Below are positions 11,075 to 21,895 of a DNA stretch of 64,000 nt, in pieces; the stretch's first letter is position 1; each line of letters begins with the position of its first letter. A model generated the notes under the pieces. It saw only the letters and a list, made by a program, of their open reading frames with translations. It ran no database searches and was not told the origin of the DNA. Position numbers and translations under genes: made by a program. The DNA is from Symbiodinium natans (lineage: Eukaryota; Sar; Dinophyceae; Suessiales; Symbiodiniaceae): NCBI GenBank assembly GCA_905221605.1, contig CAJNDS010002390.1, forward strand, positions 1,291,813 to 1,355,812, read 5' to 3'.

Positions 11075-11142
11075 ATGCCGTTGCCGGAGGCGGGACTTGC
11101 GATGCTTCGCTGGCGGCTGCGATGATGATCGTCAACGGTGTT
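11075..11142 (+). CDS. Exon, gene A, Gly/Ala-rich
   Basis: The acceptor is a CCCTAG heptamer variant; the donor is GTT/GTTTAG (an alternative is G/GTGTTG at 11138). Two nt plus 22 codons read AVAGGGTCDASLAAAMM then IVNGVV. CCCTAAA lies on the left and TTTAGGG on the right. Codon use matches the other islands. No family is recognised. Confidence 0.55.
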
Positions 11143-11474
11143 GTTTAGGGTTTGGGGTTTAGAGTTTAGGGTTTAGGGTTTAGGGCCAACACACGGTGCC
11201 CGAGCACAGCCAACAAGAAGAGCCTGTAGAATTCTGGGGTCCCTTTCTGTTCCTAAAGCTTCTTTCGGCTGATCCCAGATTTCAGTGCCCCTGCTGTATA
11301 TACGCCTACCTCCTTACATCTCCAACAGCTGAATTTTAAACCTTTTGGCCTTAACCTTAGGGTCTTAGGGAGGTTCGGGCACCAAAAGAGCTATGGTTTA
11401 GAGCACCCCATGCCTTCCGATTTCACCGCAAGAAGCGGAGGCCTGTGCCTCCTGTACCTGCAGCTGCAGGCACC

Positions 11475-11656
11475 GGAGGGTTTAGGGTTTAGGAGGGTTT
11501 AGGGTTTAGGAGGGTTTAGGGTTTAGGAGGGTTTAGGGTTTAGGAGGGTTTAGGGTTTAGGAGGGTTTAGGGTTTAGGAGGGTTTAGGGTTTAGGGTTTA
11601 GGGTTTAGGGTTTAGGGTTTAGGGTTTAGGGTTTAGGGTTTAGGGTTTAGGGTTAG
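11475..11656. repeat. 17-mer (two heptamers plus AGG) then TTTAGGG array
   Basis: Seven copies of the 17 bp higher-order unit GGGTTTAGGGTTTAGGA, followed by about 10 plain TTTAGGG. This shows local amplification of a mutated block inside a telomere-like array. No supported gene lies between 11657 and 12040. Confidence 0.95.
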
Positions 11657-12065
11657 GACAAGAGGGAGGACACAGGCTTAGGGTTTTTGGGGCGTTTCCA
11701 AGGACTGCACTTGTTAATTAGCTGCTTCCTTAAACCCCAACCCTGGGCCCTAGCTAGTTGTTACATGGAAGCCTGCGGATTTCCTGGGGATTATGGAGCT
11801 CTGGGTGTGGGTCTCTTCAGAAGATCCTCAGATCGTCTGCCGGTCTCTACCCCCGATCCGGGTTCAGGGTCCAGGGTCCAGGGTTCAGGGTGCAGGGTGC
11901 AGGGTTTAGGGTTTAGGGGTTAGGGTTTAGGGTCCACCCTCCCAAGCTCTAAAGACCGAGCGGGTTTTCGGGACATTTTCTAGTCCGCCTCTCTGCAACC
12001 CTGAACCCTGAACCCTAAACCCTAAACCCTGATTAAACACGAAGTTGTGGGCTAAAGGTGGCAAG

Positions 12066-12126
12066 CCCCGATCCGCCTTCGACTTCCAGCGCCGTGCAGA
12101 CCGCGAAGCACGAGAGCAGGCGCGGG
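12066..12126 (+). CDS. Exon-like island, gene A, charged helix
   Basis: Acceptor GGTGGCAAG, donor CGGG/GTTTAG. The phase-0 frame reads PRSAFDFQRRADREAREQAR, a highly charged helix. A second frame (PDPPSTSSAVQ...) is also open, so the phase is not settled. CCCTAAA lies upstream and TTTAGGG directly downstream. Confidence 0.45.
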
Positions 12127-13224
12127 GTTTAGGTTTAGGGTTTGGGGTTTAGGGTTTAGGGTTTAGGGTTTACAGTTTATGGGCTTCATTGGCTGAGGGT
12201 TGAGGGGTAGGGAGCCCCCGAAACTAGGCTTTACCAGGGTTTGCAGGGTTCATAGAGTTTGTCGGGTTTGTAGGTTCATACAGGGTTTAGGGCTTATATG
12301 GGCCTTTGTGTTTCTGGGGGCTATGGGTGTTTTTTTCGGGTCTAGGTTTCAGGTTCTATCTACCTCGTGCCTTTAAAACATTTACCCAATAGTTCAAGTA
12401 CATTTCCTTGATTCAATTGACGCGCTGAGTACGTAACCTTTATATAACTTTTTTGGGGTTCTATAATCCCCTGTTGTCCCAAAGGTGCACCTTTTTCCCA
12501 CTGGTTAATACATATAAACCAGCCGCTAGGCCAAAACTGGGCTTTACTGTGTCGGGGTTAGGGTGCAGGGTTTTGTGCTTTTTTACCTTACATACAGAAA
12601 GGGATTGATAATGTGCGTGTCCCTGCTGGTTTGGGGGGGCGGGGGGTTGAGCCCTATCGGGTTGGGATTTAGGGTGTAGGGTTTGAGACTTTATGCTTGT
12701 AGATCAAGGCTTTCGACTGGACGTAGGGCTTCGGGGTTTTAAGGTATCGATGACGTGGAATTCTACACACCCTGCTACTACGATCATTTCTGAAGGATCT
12801 CATTCGGGCCACGGGGCCCTATAGCAGTCTCTAGGGCTCAATGGCTTCGGGTTGGTCTTCGGGTGATCGGGCTGTTTCGGGAAGGAGGTTTAGGACCAAC
12901 CCTCAGAGCCTGACCCCTGAACCCCGAACCCCTGCACCTGGACAGCTATTTCTAGCCTTCATAAACACTGCTGCGCTTGCTCTTGCTCATATTCCAGACC
13001 CTCGATTTTTCATGTCTAAGGGTAGTTTCATGAGCCTGTAATAGGGTCCCTTTCCCTCTTTAAACCCTAAACCCTAAACCCTACAGGGTTCGGATGTATG
13101 GGCCCTTGGGCTGAATGGGGTATATAAGGGGCTCTACGCACTTGGTGCCTTAAAAAGTGGCTGCTGTGCACCTAGAGATCCAAGCTTTGGGCAACGAACT
13201 GTCAACCCTAAATCCCAACCCTGG
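12127..13224. other. Stretch with no supported gene
   Basis: Starts with TTTAGGG copies (12127-12180), then degenerate TTTAGGG-like text, a small ORF from 12841 (rich in Pro and in CCCTGAA-derived codons) and a GGGTATATAAGGGG segment (13118-13133) that belongs to a dispersed element also seen at 13587-13625 and 63350-63445. Confidence 0.5.
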
Positions 13225-13340
13225 GCTCACCCTAAACCCCAAACCCTAAACCCTAAACCCTAAACCCTAAACGCTAAACTCTAAACCCTAAACCCTAAAC
13301 CCTAAACCCTAAACAACCATAAACCCTAAACCCTAAACCC
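13225..13340. repeat. CCCTAAA array
   Basis: About 16 C-strand heptamers with AACGCTA and AACAACC interruptions, leading into the island at 13348. Confidence 0.95.
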
Positions 13341-13347
13341 TGCGGAG

Positions 13348-13414
13348 GCCCAAACGCAAGCGCTTCAGGAGCTTCGCCAACAGCAGAAGGAAGCCAATGG
13401 GATGCATCCCGAAA
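13348..13414 (+). CDS. Exon-like island, gene A, Gln-rich coiled-coil-like
   Basis: Acceptor CTGCGGAG. The phase-0 frame reads AQTQALQELRQQQKEANGMH, typical of a coiled coil. A second frame (PNASASGASPTAEG...) is open and would fit the phase of the preceding island. The 3' end is uncertain: no GT donor is near, and a GC donor (CGAAA/GCCCG) at 13415 is possible. Confidence 0.45.
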
Positions 13415-13488
13415 GCCCGAAACCCTCAACCCGAGTTTTTGTTTTGATTCATTTGCCTTGTTTAACAATTGTTTTTACGTTTTTTCTT

Positions 13489-13490
<2 letters not shown>

Positions 13491-13529
<39 letters not shown>
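13491..13529. repeat. Poly-G tract, 39 bp
   Basis: An uninterrupted run of G. Similar long G or C tracts occur at 22830-22866, 31995-32155 and 36807-36830. Confidence 0.98.
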
Positions 13530-13780
13530 CGGGGGAGTGCACCATATACAGCCCAACCTAAACCTAAACCCTAAACCCTAAACCCTTTTTCACGGCCCAT
13601 ACTAAGGGGCCATGGTAACTACCCTGGGATTCAGTGAATCTCTTAAAGGTTATTTCGGCTCGTGGAGGAGTGAACCTGGAAGTCGCAGGCTAAGATACCC
13701 TAAACACTAAACCCTAAAATTATGAAACCCTAAAACCCTAAACACTAAACCCTAAAACCCTAAACCCTAAACTTGCTAAG

Positions 13781-13842
13781 CCCCACACCCGAAGCGAGCA
13801 ATGCCTGTCAGGAGCGCTACAAGGCGGAAGGCAGGAATCGCG
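13781..13842 (+). CDS. Exon-like island, gene A
   Basis: Acceptor ACTTGCTAAG just after CCCTAAA repeats; donor CG/GTATGC. The preferred frame reads PTPEASNACQERYKAEGRNR. All three frames are open, so phase is not proven. The following 13843-14770 is a repeat-poor stretch with small ORFs on both strands and no splice-supported exon. Confidence 0.45.
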
Positions 13843-14835
13843 GTATGCCCTGCCTTGTGCATGGCATTCATTTGCATTGCATTTATATTACATCATGTTG
13901 TGTTGGGCTATGTGCCTTGCATTACAAGTAACTGCAGAAGACTGTGTTCTTATATTTTTCTATAAGATATTATCTGGTAACACCCGATAAAGATATTCTG
14001 TTAGATGGGCTATGTTATAGTATTTGTCTAACCACGAAATTTCGGTTGCGTGTTGTTTTGTGTTCTTGCGCCATGTACTGCTCGTGGGCAGCTCTGGCAG
14101 TACCCAGTTCTTGCATCTTCTTCTACAAGCCATAAAAACCAGGCACTCCGCGAGCTGCACGTGTGCATGCAAGTGGCAGCTGCTTCTACTTCTTTTATAT
14201 ATCAAACTCTCTCGCGTTTGTACGATGATGTTCACCACCAAACCTCCCAAGACTACACCCCATGAACACGCACACGCATCCAGACATAACCCCAAACGAA
14301 CCAAAGTCCGACTGCAAAGTTCTAGGGTTCCCGCTTTGGGAGGTTCGGGTCCTGGTGCAGCGCAGCGCGGATCTTAGCATTTTGCACTCCTATGGGGCCT
14401 CGGGCTGAAGGCTTACTACAGAGCACAGGCTTTACTTTGGATATAGGCATGCAGGCCGACCTCAAACTCCAAAAACTAGACCCTAGACCCGAAACTCCTC
14501 CTCCTCCAGGTATCGGAGGGCAGAAGGAATTTCGAAGCTGTTCCATGACTCTAGAGTATCCAGTCAACCATGAAGAAAGGGAACTGTGCCCAAAATAAGG
14601 TACATGTTTCATTGTTGTTTCAGAGTATGTAGGCTTCTCTAACCATTAAGTTGACCTCATATTCGAAGGTTCTCGGGTAGTTATAAGTTGTGGTAAAAGA
14701 CTCCCAAATAGGAACATTGCCGCTTGGATCTATAGCTATCCCACTTATCGCCTCAGTAGTAACTACCCATGAAGCCCCTAAACCTTAAACCCTAAACCCT
14801 AAACCCTAAACCCTAAACCTTAAACCCTAAGTAAG

Positions 14836-14961
14836 GCCCATGTCCCCGTGGCACCTCTCTTGCCGAAGCACGCCAGAGGTCTGCTCCGCCAGCACCGGCT
14901 GCAGCAACGGGCACCGCTGCTGGCGACAGCTGCGCGCTGCAGTGATCAGCAGCCCTCGCAG
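14836..14961 (+). CDS. Exon-like island, gene A, Ala/Pro/Arg-rich
   Basis: Acceptor CCCTAAGTAAG after a CCCTAAA array (14778-14828). The island is GC-rich and open in three frames, for example AEARQRSAPPAPAAATG or LLRQHRLQQRAPLLA. It ends before GGGCTGAGGGTTGAGG and TTTAGGG repeats. The exact 3' end and frame are not resolved. Confidence 0.35.
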
Positions 14962-15349
14962 GGCTGAGGGTTGAGGATTGAGGGTTGAGGGTTTAGGGTT
15001 TAGGGTTTAGGGTTTAGAGGGAACTCGGATCCCTAAACCCTCAGCTCTTTCTTCCCTACCTGAAGAACCCAAAGCCTACTTTTTGTGGCAGGTTCTTCTG
15101 CTAATATTTGAGCGAGCTGAATAAAGGGGTCGGGAATCTTTACTGGTAGTGTTCTCTTATATGGTCCCTTTATAATTTATACCATAAGAACCCCCCCCCC
15201 CCCAAAGCCCTATTCTAATCATTCAGGCCCCTATATGAAACGCTTTCTGTACACTGGGACAGTTTCATGGCAGTTGCGATCTTCGGGCGCTTTGAGGAGC
15301 AACCTCTGGGGCACTGGGGAGAAATTTCCGCTATGTTTCCCTCCTTGCA

Positions 15350-15405
15350 TTTAGGGTTTAGGGTTTAGGGTTTAGGGTTTAGGGTTTAGGGTTTAGGGTT
15401 TAGGC
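15350..15405. repeat. TTTAGGG array
   Basis: Eight G-strand heptamers. The upstream 15035-15345 stretch is unassigned and contains a GTTCTTCTG/CAGAAC-like decayed palindrome and a poly-C run (15191-15203). Confidence 0.95.
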
Positions 15406-15437
15406 ATTTCTGCTGAGTTGGTGGGGAGCGTCTACAG

Positions 15438-15533
15438 TCATTGTGCTGGCTGATGCCGAGTGGCAAAAACTTTCCAACATGAGTTTCCGAGAAGCACCGT
15501 GGGCAGCGCTGCAGCTGCAGTCACCCTGCGCGG
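15438..15533 (+). CDS. Exon-like island, gene A
   Basis: Acceptor GCGTCTACAG, donor CGGG/GTCC. The frame reads IVLADAEWQKLSNMSF then REAPWAALQLQSPCAG, amphipathic. It has a good acceptor and C/G third positions but no paralogue in the window. Confidence 0.4.
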
Positions 15534-15801
15534 GTCCAAAAAGAGGTGTTTGGGGTCTACAGGGCAAGAGGGTTTGGGGCGTACTTGTCCATGATATTGT
15601 AAATAGCGAAGAAGGAATCTGCACCTGTCGTTGAGGGTTTTTGCGGGGTTGTGCTTGAGCTTTTTCTCATTTTCAGTGTTGGTTGGCGGGGGGAGGGGGG
15701 GGGAGGAGGAACGATGCCAAACAAATCAGCAAGCAGATCTTGGAATGTCCATACAACCGGACCCTAAAAGACGTATGTATAACTTCTGGCTGCCTCAGTA
15801 G

Positions 15802-15887
15802 GAAGATTCCTGTCTCCGTAGCCGCAGACGGAGTTTTAAGCAGCCGTCATGCCACCCTTGTCGAGAGCTTGCAGCTACCCAGATTTG
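15802..15887 (+). CDS. Possible exon, gene A
   Basis: Acceptor TCAGTAG. The frame reads KIPVSVAADGVLSSRHATL then VESLQLPRFG, to a GG/GTGCCA donor. Plausible but without confirmation from phase or paralogy. Confidence 0.3.
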
Positions 15888-16450
15888 GGTGCCATCCATC
15901 CCGCACTGCACTCACACTTCTGCATGTTCTCACCCGCCACGCATACACACCCTAAATCCTAAACTCCAAACCCTAAACCCAAAACCCCAAAGACATGGCA
16001 GCTTCCGGAAACGCACGGCCGCTGGTGCTGGTTCCCACCCCCCGCAAGGCGGGAGACTTGTCGAGCTTTGCCTTGAGGGTGTAGGGCTTGCGGTTTAGGT
16101 TTGAGGGTTTAGGGTTTAGGGTTTTAGGGTTGAGGGTTTAGGGTTTAGGGTTTAGGGTTTAGGGTTTAGGGTTTAGGGTTTAGGGTTGCAACACCTTTCA
16201 AACGGCTCTAATCTGGGAGGTCTGGTGACAATAAGAATGGGGGGGGGGGGTCTGGCAATTGCAACATATTAGGCTGGCCTTGATGAAGTATGGGCCCTGG
16301 GTCTTATAGTGTTTCTTAAGGGGTGCGCGACATGTACAGAGCCCGTTTTGGTTGCAGCAACTTAGGCTAAGGAAGTTTACTCCTGTTAACAACATCCCAG
16401 CAGACCCGAACACACACCCTGGACACCCAAAGCCCTAAACCCTAATCCCC

Positions 16451-16531
16451 CTGGTTCTTAGTCAGGAATGAGGGAATGAGGGCCCTAGAAATACCCTTTA
16501 AGGGATGATATAGGGCCCTACCAAGAACCAG
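16451..16531. mobile_element. MITE-like palindrome, family X, short copy
   Basis: Ends CTGGTTCTTAGTCAGGAATG and CCTACCAAGAACCAG are inverted, with GAATGAGGGCCCT on the left arm. Same family as 2645-2757. Confidence 0.65.
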
Positions 16532-16664
16532 CTGGTAATTCCTTGTTCCACAGACCCCCAGAGCCCAAAGATCCCCGAAACCTCCCCCAATTGCGGCCCT
16601 TGTCAAACCCAGCACTGAAACGCCGCAGACTCGGGATTCAGGGTTCAAGCCCTAGACCCTAAGC

Positions 16665-16829
16665 CCTAGACCCTAAACCCTGAACCCAGAACCCTAAACC
16701 CTAAACCCTAAACCCTAAACCCTAAACCCTAAACCCTAAACCCTAAACCCTAAACCCTAAACCCTAAACCCTAAACCCTAAACCCTAAACCCTAAACCCT
16801 AAACCCTAAACCCTAAACCCTAAACCCTG
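16665..16829. repeat. CCCTAAA array, ~22 units
   Basis: One of the longest perfect C-strand arrays of the window. It ends 12 bp before the acceptor of the exon at 16841. Confidence 0.98.
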
Positions 16830-16840
16830 CCCTAAAATAG

Positions 16841-16936
16841 TTACCCACGATCCTTCAAGCGGGAGGGTGCCAGAGTGGCCCCTGAAAGGACCCAGATGCG
16901 GACCCTGAGTCCAGCAGCGCCCCGCCTCCGCTTAGG
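16841..16936 (+). CDS. Exon-like island, Arg/Pro-rich
   Basis: Acceptor CTAAAATAG, donor GG/GTTTAG from the telomere heptamer itself. One nt plus 31 codons plus 2 nt read YPRSFKREGARVAPERT then QMRTLSPAAPRLRL. It is bracketed by a 22-unit CCCTAAA array and a 16-unit TTTAGGG array, the clearest example of the exon bracket. It could be an early exon of gene B or a late exon of gene A. Confidence 0.5.
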
Positions 16937-17050
16937 GTTTAGGGTTTAGGGTTTAGGGTTTAGGGTTTAGGGTTTAGGGTTTAGGGTTTAGGGTTTAGGG
17001 TTTAGGGTTTAGGGTTTAGGGTTTAGGGTTTAGGGTTTAGGGTTTAGGGT
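16931..17050. repeat. TTTAGGG array, ~16 units
   Basis: G-strand array starting at the splice donor of the island ending at 16936. Together with 16665-16829 it is a near-perfect inverted pair on either side of 100 bp of exon. Confidence 0.98.
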
Positions 17051-17570
17051 CTAAGAAAGGTTTTAAGGTTTTCGGGTGACGAATTGGGGGTGCAAGGTTT
17101 GGGGGTTTGGGGCTGAGGGGGTTTGGTGTTTCGGGTTTCGAGGTCCCAGGCTCCGCAGTATGTCTACCTGCTTCGGAACTAGGGCTTTCGTGTACCCGAA
17201 CAAACCTCTAAACCCGTGACCCTAAACCCTAAACTTTAAGCTTAAACCCTAAAAATGAAAACACGGATTGAGGAAATGTGCGCCTTCCGGGTCGAGGGCT
17301 TTGTTCTTCGAGTCAAGAGGTGAATGCCTTTTTTAATGATGTGTGCGAGAGTTCGTTTAGGGTTTAGGCTTTACAATAGGGCTTTGCGCTTTTTGTTCAG
17401 GCCCTAAGCCAAAAGCCACAAACCATGCTTTTGTTTGCTGCGGCTAAATTCGAAATCCTGGGGTTCACGTGCTCAAGGATCCAGATTCCAGGGTTTAGGG
17501 TTTAGGGTTTCGAATTAGGGCCCGAGGCACTGCGGAGGGTTCAAGCCCCTTTCGTCTCTCTGCGTTCTAG

Positions 17571-17640
17571 ACCTTCCAAATGTTCCAGCTACATGACCCA
17601 GCCCATCGCTATCTAGTCTACACTGAGAATGAGAAGCTCG
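17571..17640 (+). CDS. Gene B exon, soluble part
   Basis: Acceptor TGCGTTCTAG, donor CTCG/GTAGGA. Twenty-three codons plus 1 nt read TFQMFQLHDPAHRYL then VYTENEKL. The leftover G joins GT of the next exon to give Gly, keeping phase. The polar, aromatic composition suggests a folded cytoplasmic domain. Confidence 0.65.
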
Positions 17641-17775
17641 GTAGGACCATGGGACAACCCCTAAACCCTAAACCCTAAACCCCCAACCCTCAACCCTAAA
17701 CCCCCAACCCTCAACCCTCAACCCTAAACCCTACACCCTACGCCCTAAACCCTAAATCCTAAACCCTGAACCGGG

Positions 17776-17846
17776 TTTAGGGTTTAGGGTTTAGGGTTTA
17801 GGGTTTAGGGTTTAGGGTTTAGGGTTTAGGGTTTAGGGTTTAGGGC
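17776..17846. repeat. TTTAGGG array inside a gene B intron
   Basis: Ten G-strand heptamers directly after CCCTAAA and CCCTCAACC arrays (17658-17772), so the two orientations meet head to head at 17774. This intron (17641-18391) does not follow the simple G-first, C-last order. Confidence 0.95.
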
Positions 17847-17931
17847 CTAAGGTTTCGCATGCCCGCCCTTGAGTTGAGTTGGAGCAGGAAGCTGAACCCT
17901 TTTCGGCTCTATCTGCATTTGCTTGGTAGCC

Positions 17932-18040
17932 CAGTGGTACCCTTTACCCCCCCCCTTTTTTTTTTTGCTCTGGGTTCCCTTATAAGGTAGCCAACCAAAA
18001 AAGGGTGCCCTTATTATAATATCATTCCTGGGCTACCAAG
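17932..18040. mobile_element. MITE-like palindrome, family W (TTGGTAGCCCAG...CTGGGCTACCAA)
   Basis: Left end CTTGGTAGCCCAGTGGTACC, right end CTGGGCTACCAAG as its inverted copy. Internal landmarks are GGGTTCCCTTATAA and AAAAAGGGTGCCCTTATTAT. Other copies: 32347, 33576, 36449, 39438, 44903 and 47277. Confidence 0.85.
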
Positions 18041-18071
18041 TTTGAGCCCACAAACCTGAAGTTCAGGGCTT

Positions 18072-18324
18072 ACTTGAAGGTTCAAGGGTAGTGATAGGAA
18101 AACTATTGTCATCCCACTTATAACCCCACTTATAACTAATCACCCATGAACCTCCAAGTAAGGTTTGGGTCCCTCATTTGGCTGGTTCTCCTCAGCCTTA
18201 CTTGAAGGTTCATGGGTAGTTGCACGTCGGGTTATAAGTACCCTGGATAAGGTCACCACCACTTAGAATTGTCGGTACCTTACTTACAACCCCACATATA
18301 AGTACCCATGAACCTTCAAGTAAC
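18072..18324. mobile_element. Two adjacent palindromic elements, family U (CTTGAAGGTTCATGGGTAG)
   Basis: Copies at 18072-18160 and 18198-18322. Each begins ACTTGAAGGTTCA(T/A)GGGTAGT and ends with the inverted ACCCATGAACCTTCAAG or a close variant, with GTTATAAGT/ACTTATAAC repeats inside. Related ends lie near 14660-14775, 18960-19028, 20150-20285, 21012-21112, 23190-23292, 24303-24413 and 53343. Confidence 0.75.
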
Positions 18325-18391
18325 CCTAAACCCTAAACCCTAAACCCTAAACCCTAAAACCCCCAATACCTTGACGTCCCTTGGAACCCAG

Positions 18392-18457
18392 GTGAGGACC
18401 CCTTCGTGGAACTGGAGGACACGTTCGCGCGCGTCCGTCTGGATCAAAGCGCCTACA
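18392..18457 (+). CDS. Gene B exon, acidic
   Basis: Acceptor TTGGAACCCAG, donor CTACA/GTGAGC. Two nt plus 21 codons plus 1 nt read EDPFVELEDTFARVRL then DQSAY. Phase joins both neighbours. The frame is also open upstream (LDVPWNP), but no AG acceptor is present there. Confidence 0.6.
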
Positions 18458-19194
18458 GTGAGCCTCGCCAATCCTTGTTGGTGCTTTACTGTAACTTTAG
18501 ATCCTTAGCCTTTTTGGGTTTATTCGGTTTCTTAACAAGGCAGCTAGAAGTTTTATTTTTTGCTAGCCTCCTAAGTGCAGCCAAGAATATTTCGCGCAAG
18601 CCAAGGGTTCTCTTAGCAGCCCTCAGCTCCTTCACTTGCTCTTGTTCAGGGTTTAGGGTTTAGCGTTTAGGGTTTAGGGTTTAGGGTTAGGGTTTAGGGT
18701 TTTTAGGGTTTTTAGGGTCCAGGTGAACGGCATCGGGTGAGGAGGCGGCAGGCTCATGCATCTTCAGCTCTACATTTGAAAAAAACCAGACCGTGAACGC
18801 ATGTGGGGGGAGGGGGGGGGGGGGTTAGGGTTTACGGTTTAGGGTTCAGGGTTCAGAGTTTAGGGTTTAGGGTTGGGGGGGGGGGGGGGGGGGGCCTGGG
18901 TTGATCTACACTGCCGGCCTGTTTTGGGTAATTGGGGGATTTAAATGATCTAAATAAGGTAAAAACTACTTAAAAAGATAGTTATCCCACTTCTAACCCG
19001 ACTTATAACTACCCATGTACTTCCAGGCATGGTTGAGGGTGCCAAGCAAGAACCCCTATTTCAGATGAAACCCCAGCATGCTTGATGACACGACAGATCC
19101 AGGCAGAAAGCTGCGAGGGCGCAGTTTGGGGCTTAGGGTTCTGCCATAGTGTTTATAGCCTTCGCAAATACCACGAGAGAACAGCACATTCAGA

Positions 19195-19335
19195 TTTCTA
19201 ACCCCAAACCCCAAACCCCAAACCCCAAACCCCAAACCCCAAACCCCAAACCACAAACCCCAAACCCCAAACCCCAAACCCCAAACCCCAAACCCCAAAC
19301 CCCAAACCCTAAACCCTAAACCCTAAACCCTAAAC
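19195..19335. repeat. CCCCAAA then CCCTAAA array at an intron 3' end
   Basis: About 15 copies of CCCCAAA followed by five CCCTAAA. The intron 18458-19390 has TTTAGGG copies near its start (18645-18718) and this C-strand array near its end. The minus-strand ORF here is a heptamer translation. Confidence 0.95.
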
Positions 19336-19390
19336 CCCAAAAACAAGACCCAAGACCCAAGACACGAAGCCGTAAACCCCCCCAGCTGAG

Positions 19391-19443
19391 ACGAGGCCGG
19401 GATCCTGGCGCTTGCTCAAGCGACCGACGCCTGGCAAGATGCA
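19391..19443 (+). CDS. Gene B exon, Ala-rich helix
   Basis: Acceptor CCAGCTGAG, donor GATGCA/GTTTGG. Two nt plus 17 codons read EAGILALAQATDAWQDA. Phase joins 18457 (A plus AC gives Asn) and leaves phase 0 for the exon at 19935. Confidence 0.6.
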
Positions 19444-19934
19444 GTTTGGGGATTTAGGGTTTAGGGTTTAGGGTTTAGGGATTTGGGTTTTGGGTTTTAG
19501 AGTTTAGGCTTTAGGGTTCAGAGTTCAGGGGATCGCGGCGGGCGGGGGGTCCCCCCGGGCCCTTTGTATTCAACCTGCGTTCTGCCCCCTGGGTCGTGCC
19601 TGGGTCGTCCACAAGTAGGGTTTAGGATCTAAGGTTTAGAGAGTTGAGGGTGGAGGGTTGAAGGCCCCAGCCATTGCCCCTGACTCCTCATGGTAGAGTA
19701 CGAAAGATACCGACCCACAAAGGAGCTGCAAGCGGGGATGTCAGCACCTTACAGGGTCACACCCTGAGGCTTTTGACTACACCCGAAACCCCTGAAGAAC
19801 CTAAATCCCAAGTTCCAAACCCAGCCTCGCCCTTTGTTCTTTCTTTCAAAATAGAGTTTAGGGTTTGGGTCATAGGGTTTAGGGTTTGGGGTTTTCGTTT
19901 GTGCGCAAAAGGACATGTACAGGACCGAGTCTAG

Positions 19935-20030
19935 CACAACCGCCATGTCGCAGCGGAAAGGACGACTCCTACAACTCCGCGCACGGATCAAACCAAGCCT
20001 GTGGCCGCCTCGTGCAGCTCGGAAGCTAAA
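19935..20030 (+). CDS. Gene B exon, Thr/Pro/Lys-rich linker
   Basis: Acceptor CCGAGTCTAG, donor GCTAAA/GTTTAG, the donor being the first telomere heptamer of the next intron. Exactly 32 codons, phase 0 both ends, read HNRHVAAERTTPTTPRTDQT then KPVAASCSSEAK. The composition suggests a disordered linker before the membrane part. Confidence 0.65.
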
Positions 20031-20816
20031 GTTTAGGGTTTAGGGTTTAGGGTTTAGGGTTTAGGGCTTAGGGCTTAGGGCTTAGGGCTTAGGGCTTAGG
20101 TTTTAGGTTTTGGGTTTTAGGGTGAGTTTAGGCCTCCGCGGCTCCTGTGGGGGGTTCATGGGCAGTTAGAAGTCATGTCATAAGTAAGGTAACTAGAGTC
20201 AAAACTGGCTATTTCCGTGATAACCTCATCTAGGGTACTTGCAACCCTACTTCTGACAGCCGCAACTAGCCACGAACCTTCCAAACATTGCGGGAGGCCC
20301 AAAGCCCTGAAATTGTGCAAGCCTGACTCGAGTCCAGGAAACAAGATCAGAGGGCAACAGTTCAGCTTGGCTGGTATAGGAGCGCATGAAAAAAGCAACA
20401 GGTCACAAGTGTGCCGTCACGAGATGCATCAGGGAACTTGTGGAGACACTTGAAAGGGGTTGGCTTTAGCTTGCGCCTTAGGATGTGCCACTGCATGAGG
20501 TGGATGTGCTTGCACTACCTCACATCCAACCCTGGGAGAGTAACCCTTACCGGTCCGCATAGCATGACTCCCTCTCGGTTGGGGTTGAGGGTTGAGGGTT
20601 TAGGGTTTAGGGGGTGGGGGTAGGGGTTTGTTCAGTTTGGGGTTTTGGGTGGGTTTGCCCAGCCCGATAAGCATGCAATCCGATCAGGTCAGGTCACGAG
20701 TCGAATTCCAAATCAGGAAAGGTACGGTTTAGGATCTCGCTAGGTGCGTCCTAATTGGCTTCATGTTTGCAGGACTCATCTTTCGCAGGGTTAACTGGGG
20801 CTAACCTGGGGAACAG

Positions 20817-20891
20817 CTGTGGCGCACGCCAGGAACGGAGTGGGGCTGTTCCTCCTGTCAGCAATGCTGCAAGGGGCCGCCCTGCCTGATT
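20817..20891 (+). CDS. Gene B exon, first membrane segment
   Basis: The donor is a strong GATT/GTGAGT. The frame reads VAHARNGVGLFLLSAMLQ then GAALPD. The core NGVGLFLLSAMLQ aligns with NGLGLFAISAILQ in gene C (37076-37180). The 3' phase fits 21837 exactly (T plus CT gives Ser). The 5' boundary is uncertain: the acceptor may be GAACAG at 20816 or GCCAG at 20832, and the first does not match the phase of 20030. Confidence 0.65.
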
Positions 20892-21836
20892 GTGAGTGGT
20901 CAGTCGGTTGTGGTGCATGGGTTCCTTGCTGGCTTCGTGTTCCGAAATTGGGGAACCGGGTTCCCTAGCGGAGTATATGACGCTTCCTAGCTTCCAAGAA
21001 CCGGTAACGTGCTTGAAGCTTCATGGGTAGCTATCAGTGAGGCTCCAAGTAAGGTAACTATACTGATAAGAACCTTCTTTAGGGTACTTGAGTACTTGTA
21101 ACCCTACATGAACCGCGGGTTTTCAAGCAGTTCTACCCAATGAGGCAGCTCCACATGAAGAGAAGTTGTCTTGGCAGCTGTTAAGACTGCATCACTGCTG
21201 TGGGAAGATCTTCTGAGACATCTACTCCAGGCCGTGTAGGCGAAAGTTTGGAAGTTCGACGGGGCCATGTAGGCGAAAGTTTGGATGTTCGATGGGGTCT
21301 CAATGCGAAGGATTGATCTGAAAGAAGCCCCAAACCCTAAACCGCTTGTTTCTAGACGAATTCCCTTATCCGACATTTCGGAGATGTAGAACAGAGGCAT
21401 GTTTTGCACGCGAGGCAGAGCATTCCATTCTTGGAAATAGGGTTTTAGGCTTTAGGGTTTTGTTTGAGGGGCGGGGGGGGGGGGGGCATAAGGGATGTTT
21501 AGAAAGCGAAAACCCTTATCAGCCCTAAACCCTAAACCCTAAACCCCTAAACCCTAAACCCTAAACCCTAAACCCTAAACGCCTCTGATGGAACCAGTCG
21601 CCCAGGGCGGAAGGGCGAGCTTCTGTCGCACCCCTCGCCCAAAGGGTCCATGTACCCCAACATACACTGGGGCCTTCCAAGGGTTCAGAAGAAAAAAAAG
21701 TGAAATTCTCTAACTTATGGTCCTTTATAAGGCATCCTCTATACCGCACAAAGGGACTCTACTTAGTTCTCTTGGCCCAAGTAGAATAAACATGGACCCT
21801 CAGGAAAGACCCCAAGCCCTAAACTGGGGTTTCCAG

Positions 21837-21895
21837 CTCCAACTACTCAGGTTTTGGTGGCCTTGATCATCTTGTTTTCAAACGAGCGCATGCAG
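21837..21895 (+). CDS. Gene B exon, membrane segment ending NERMQ
   Basis: Acceptor GGGTTTCCAG. Two nt plus 19 codons read PTTQVLVALIILFSNERMQ. It aligns with QTILVMLVLFFSDERMQ of gene C. The donor is GC-type (ATGCAG/GCTTTAGGG); at the same codon gene C has a GA-type donor (ATGCAG/GATCCC). Confidence 0.75.

Noticed and set aside
17932-18040. tRNA-like or snRNA gene at GGTAGCCCAGTGGTACCC
   Set aside because: The text resembles a B-box-poor tRNA start, but it recurs as the end of a palindromic element and no cloverleaf forms.
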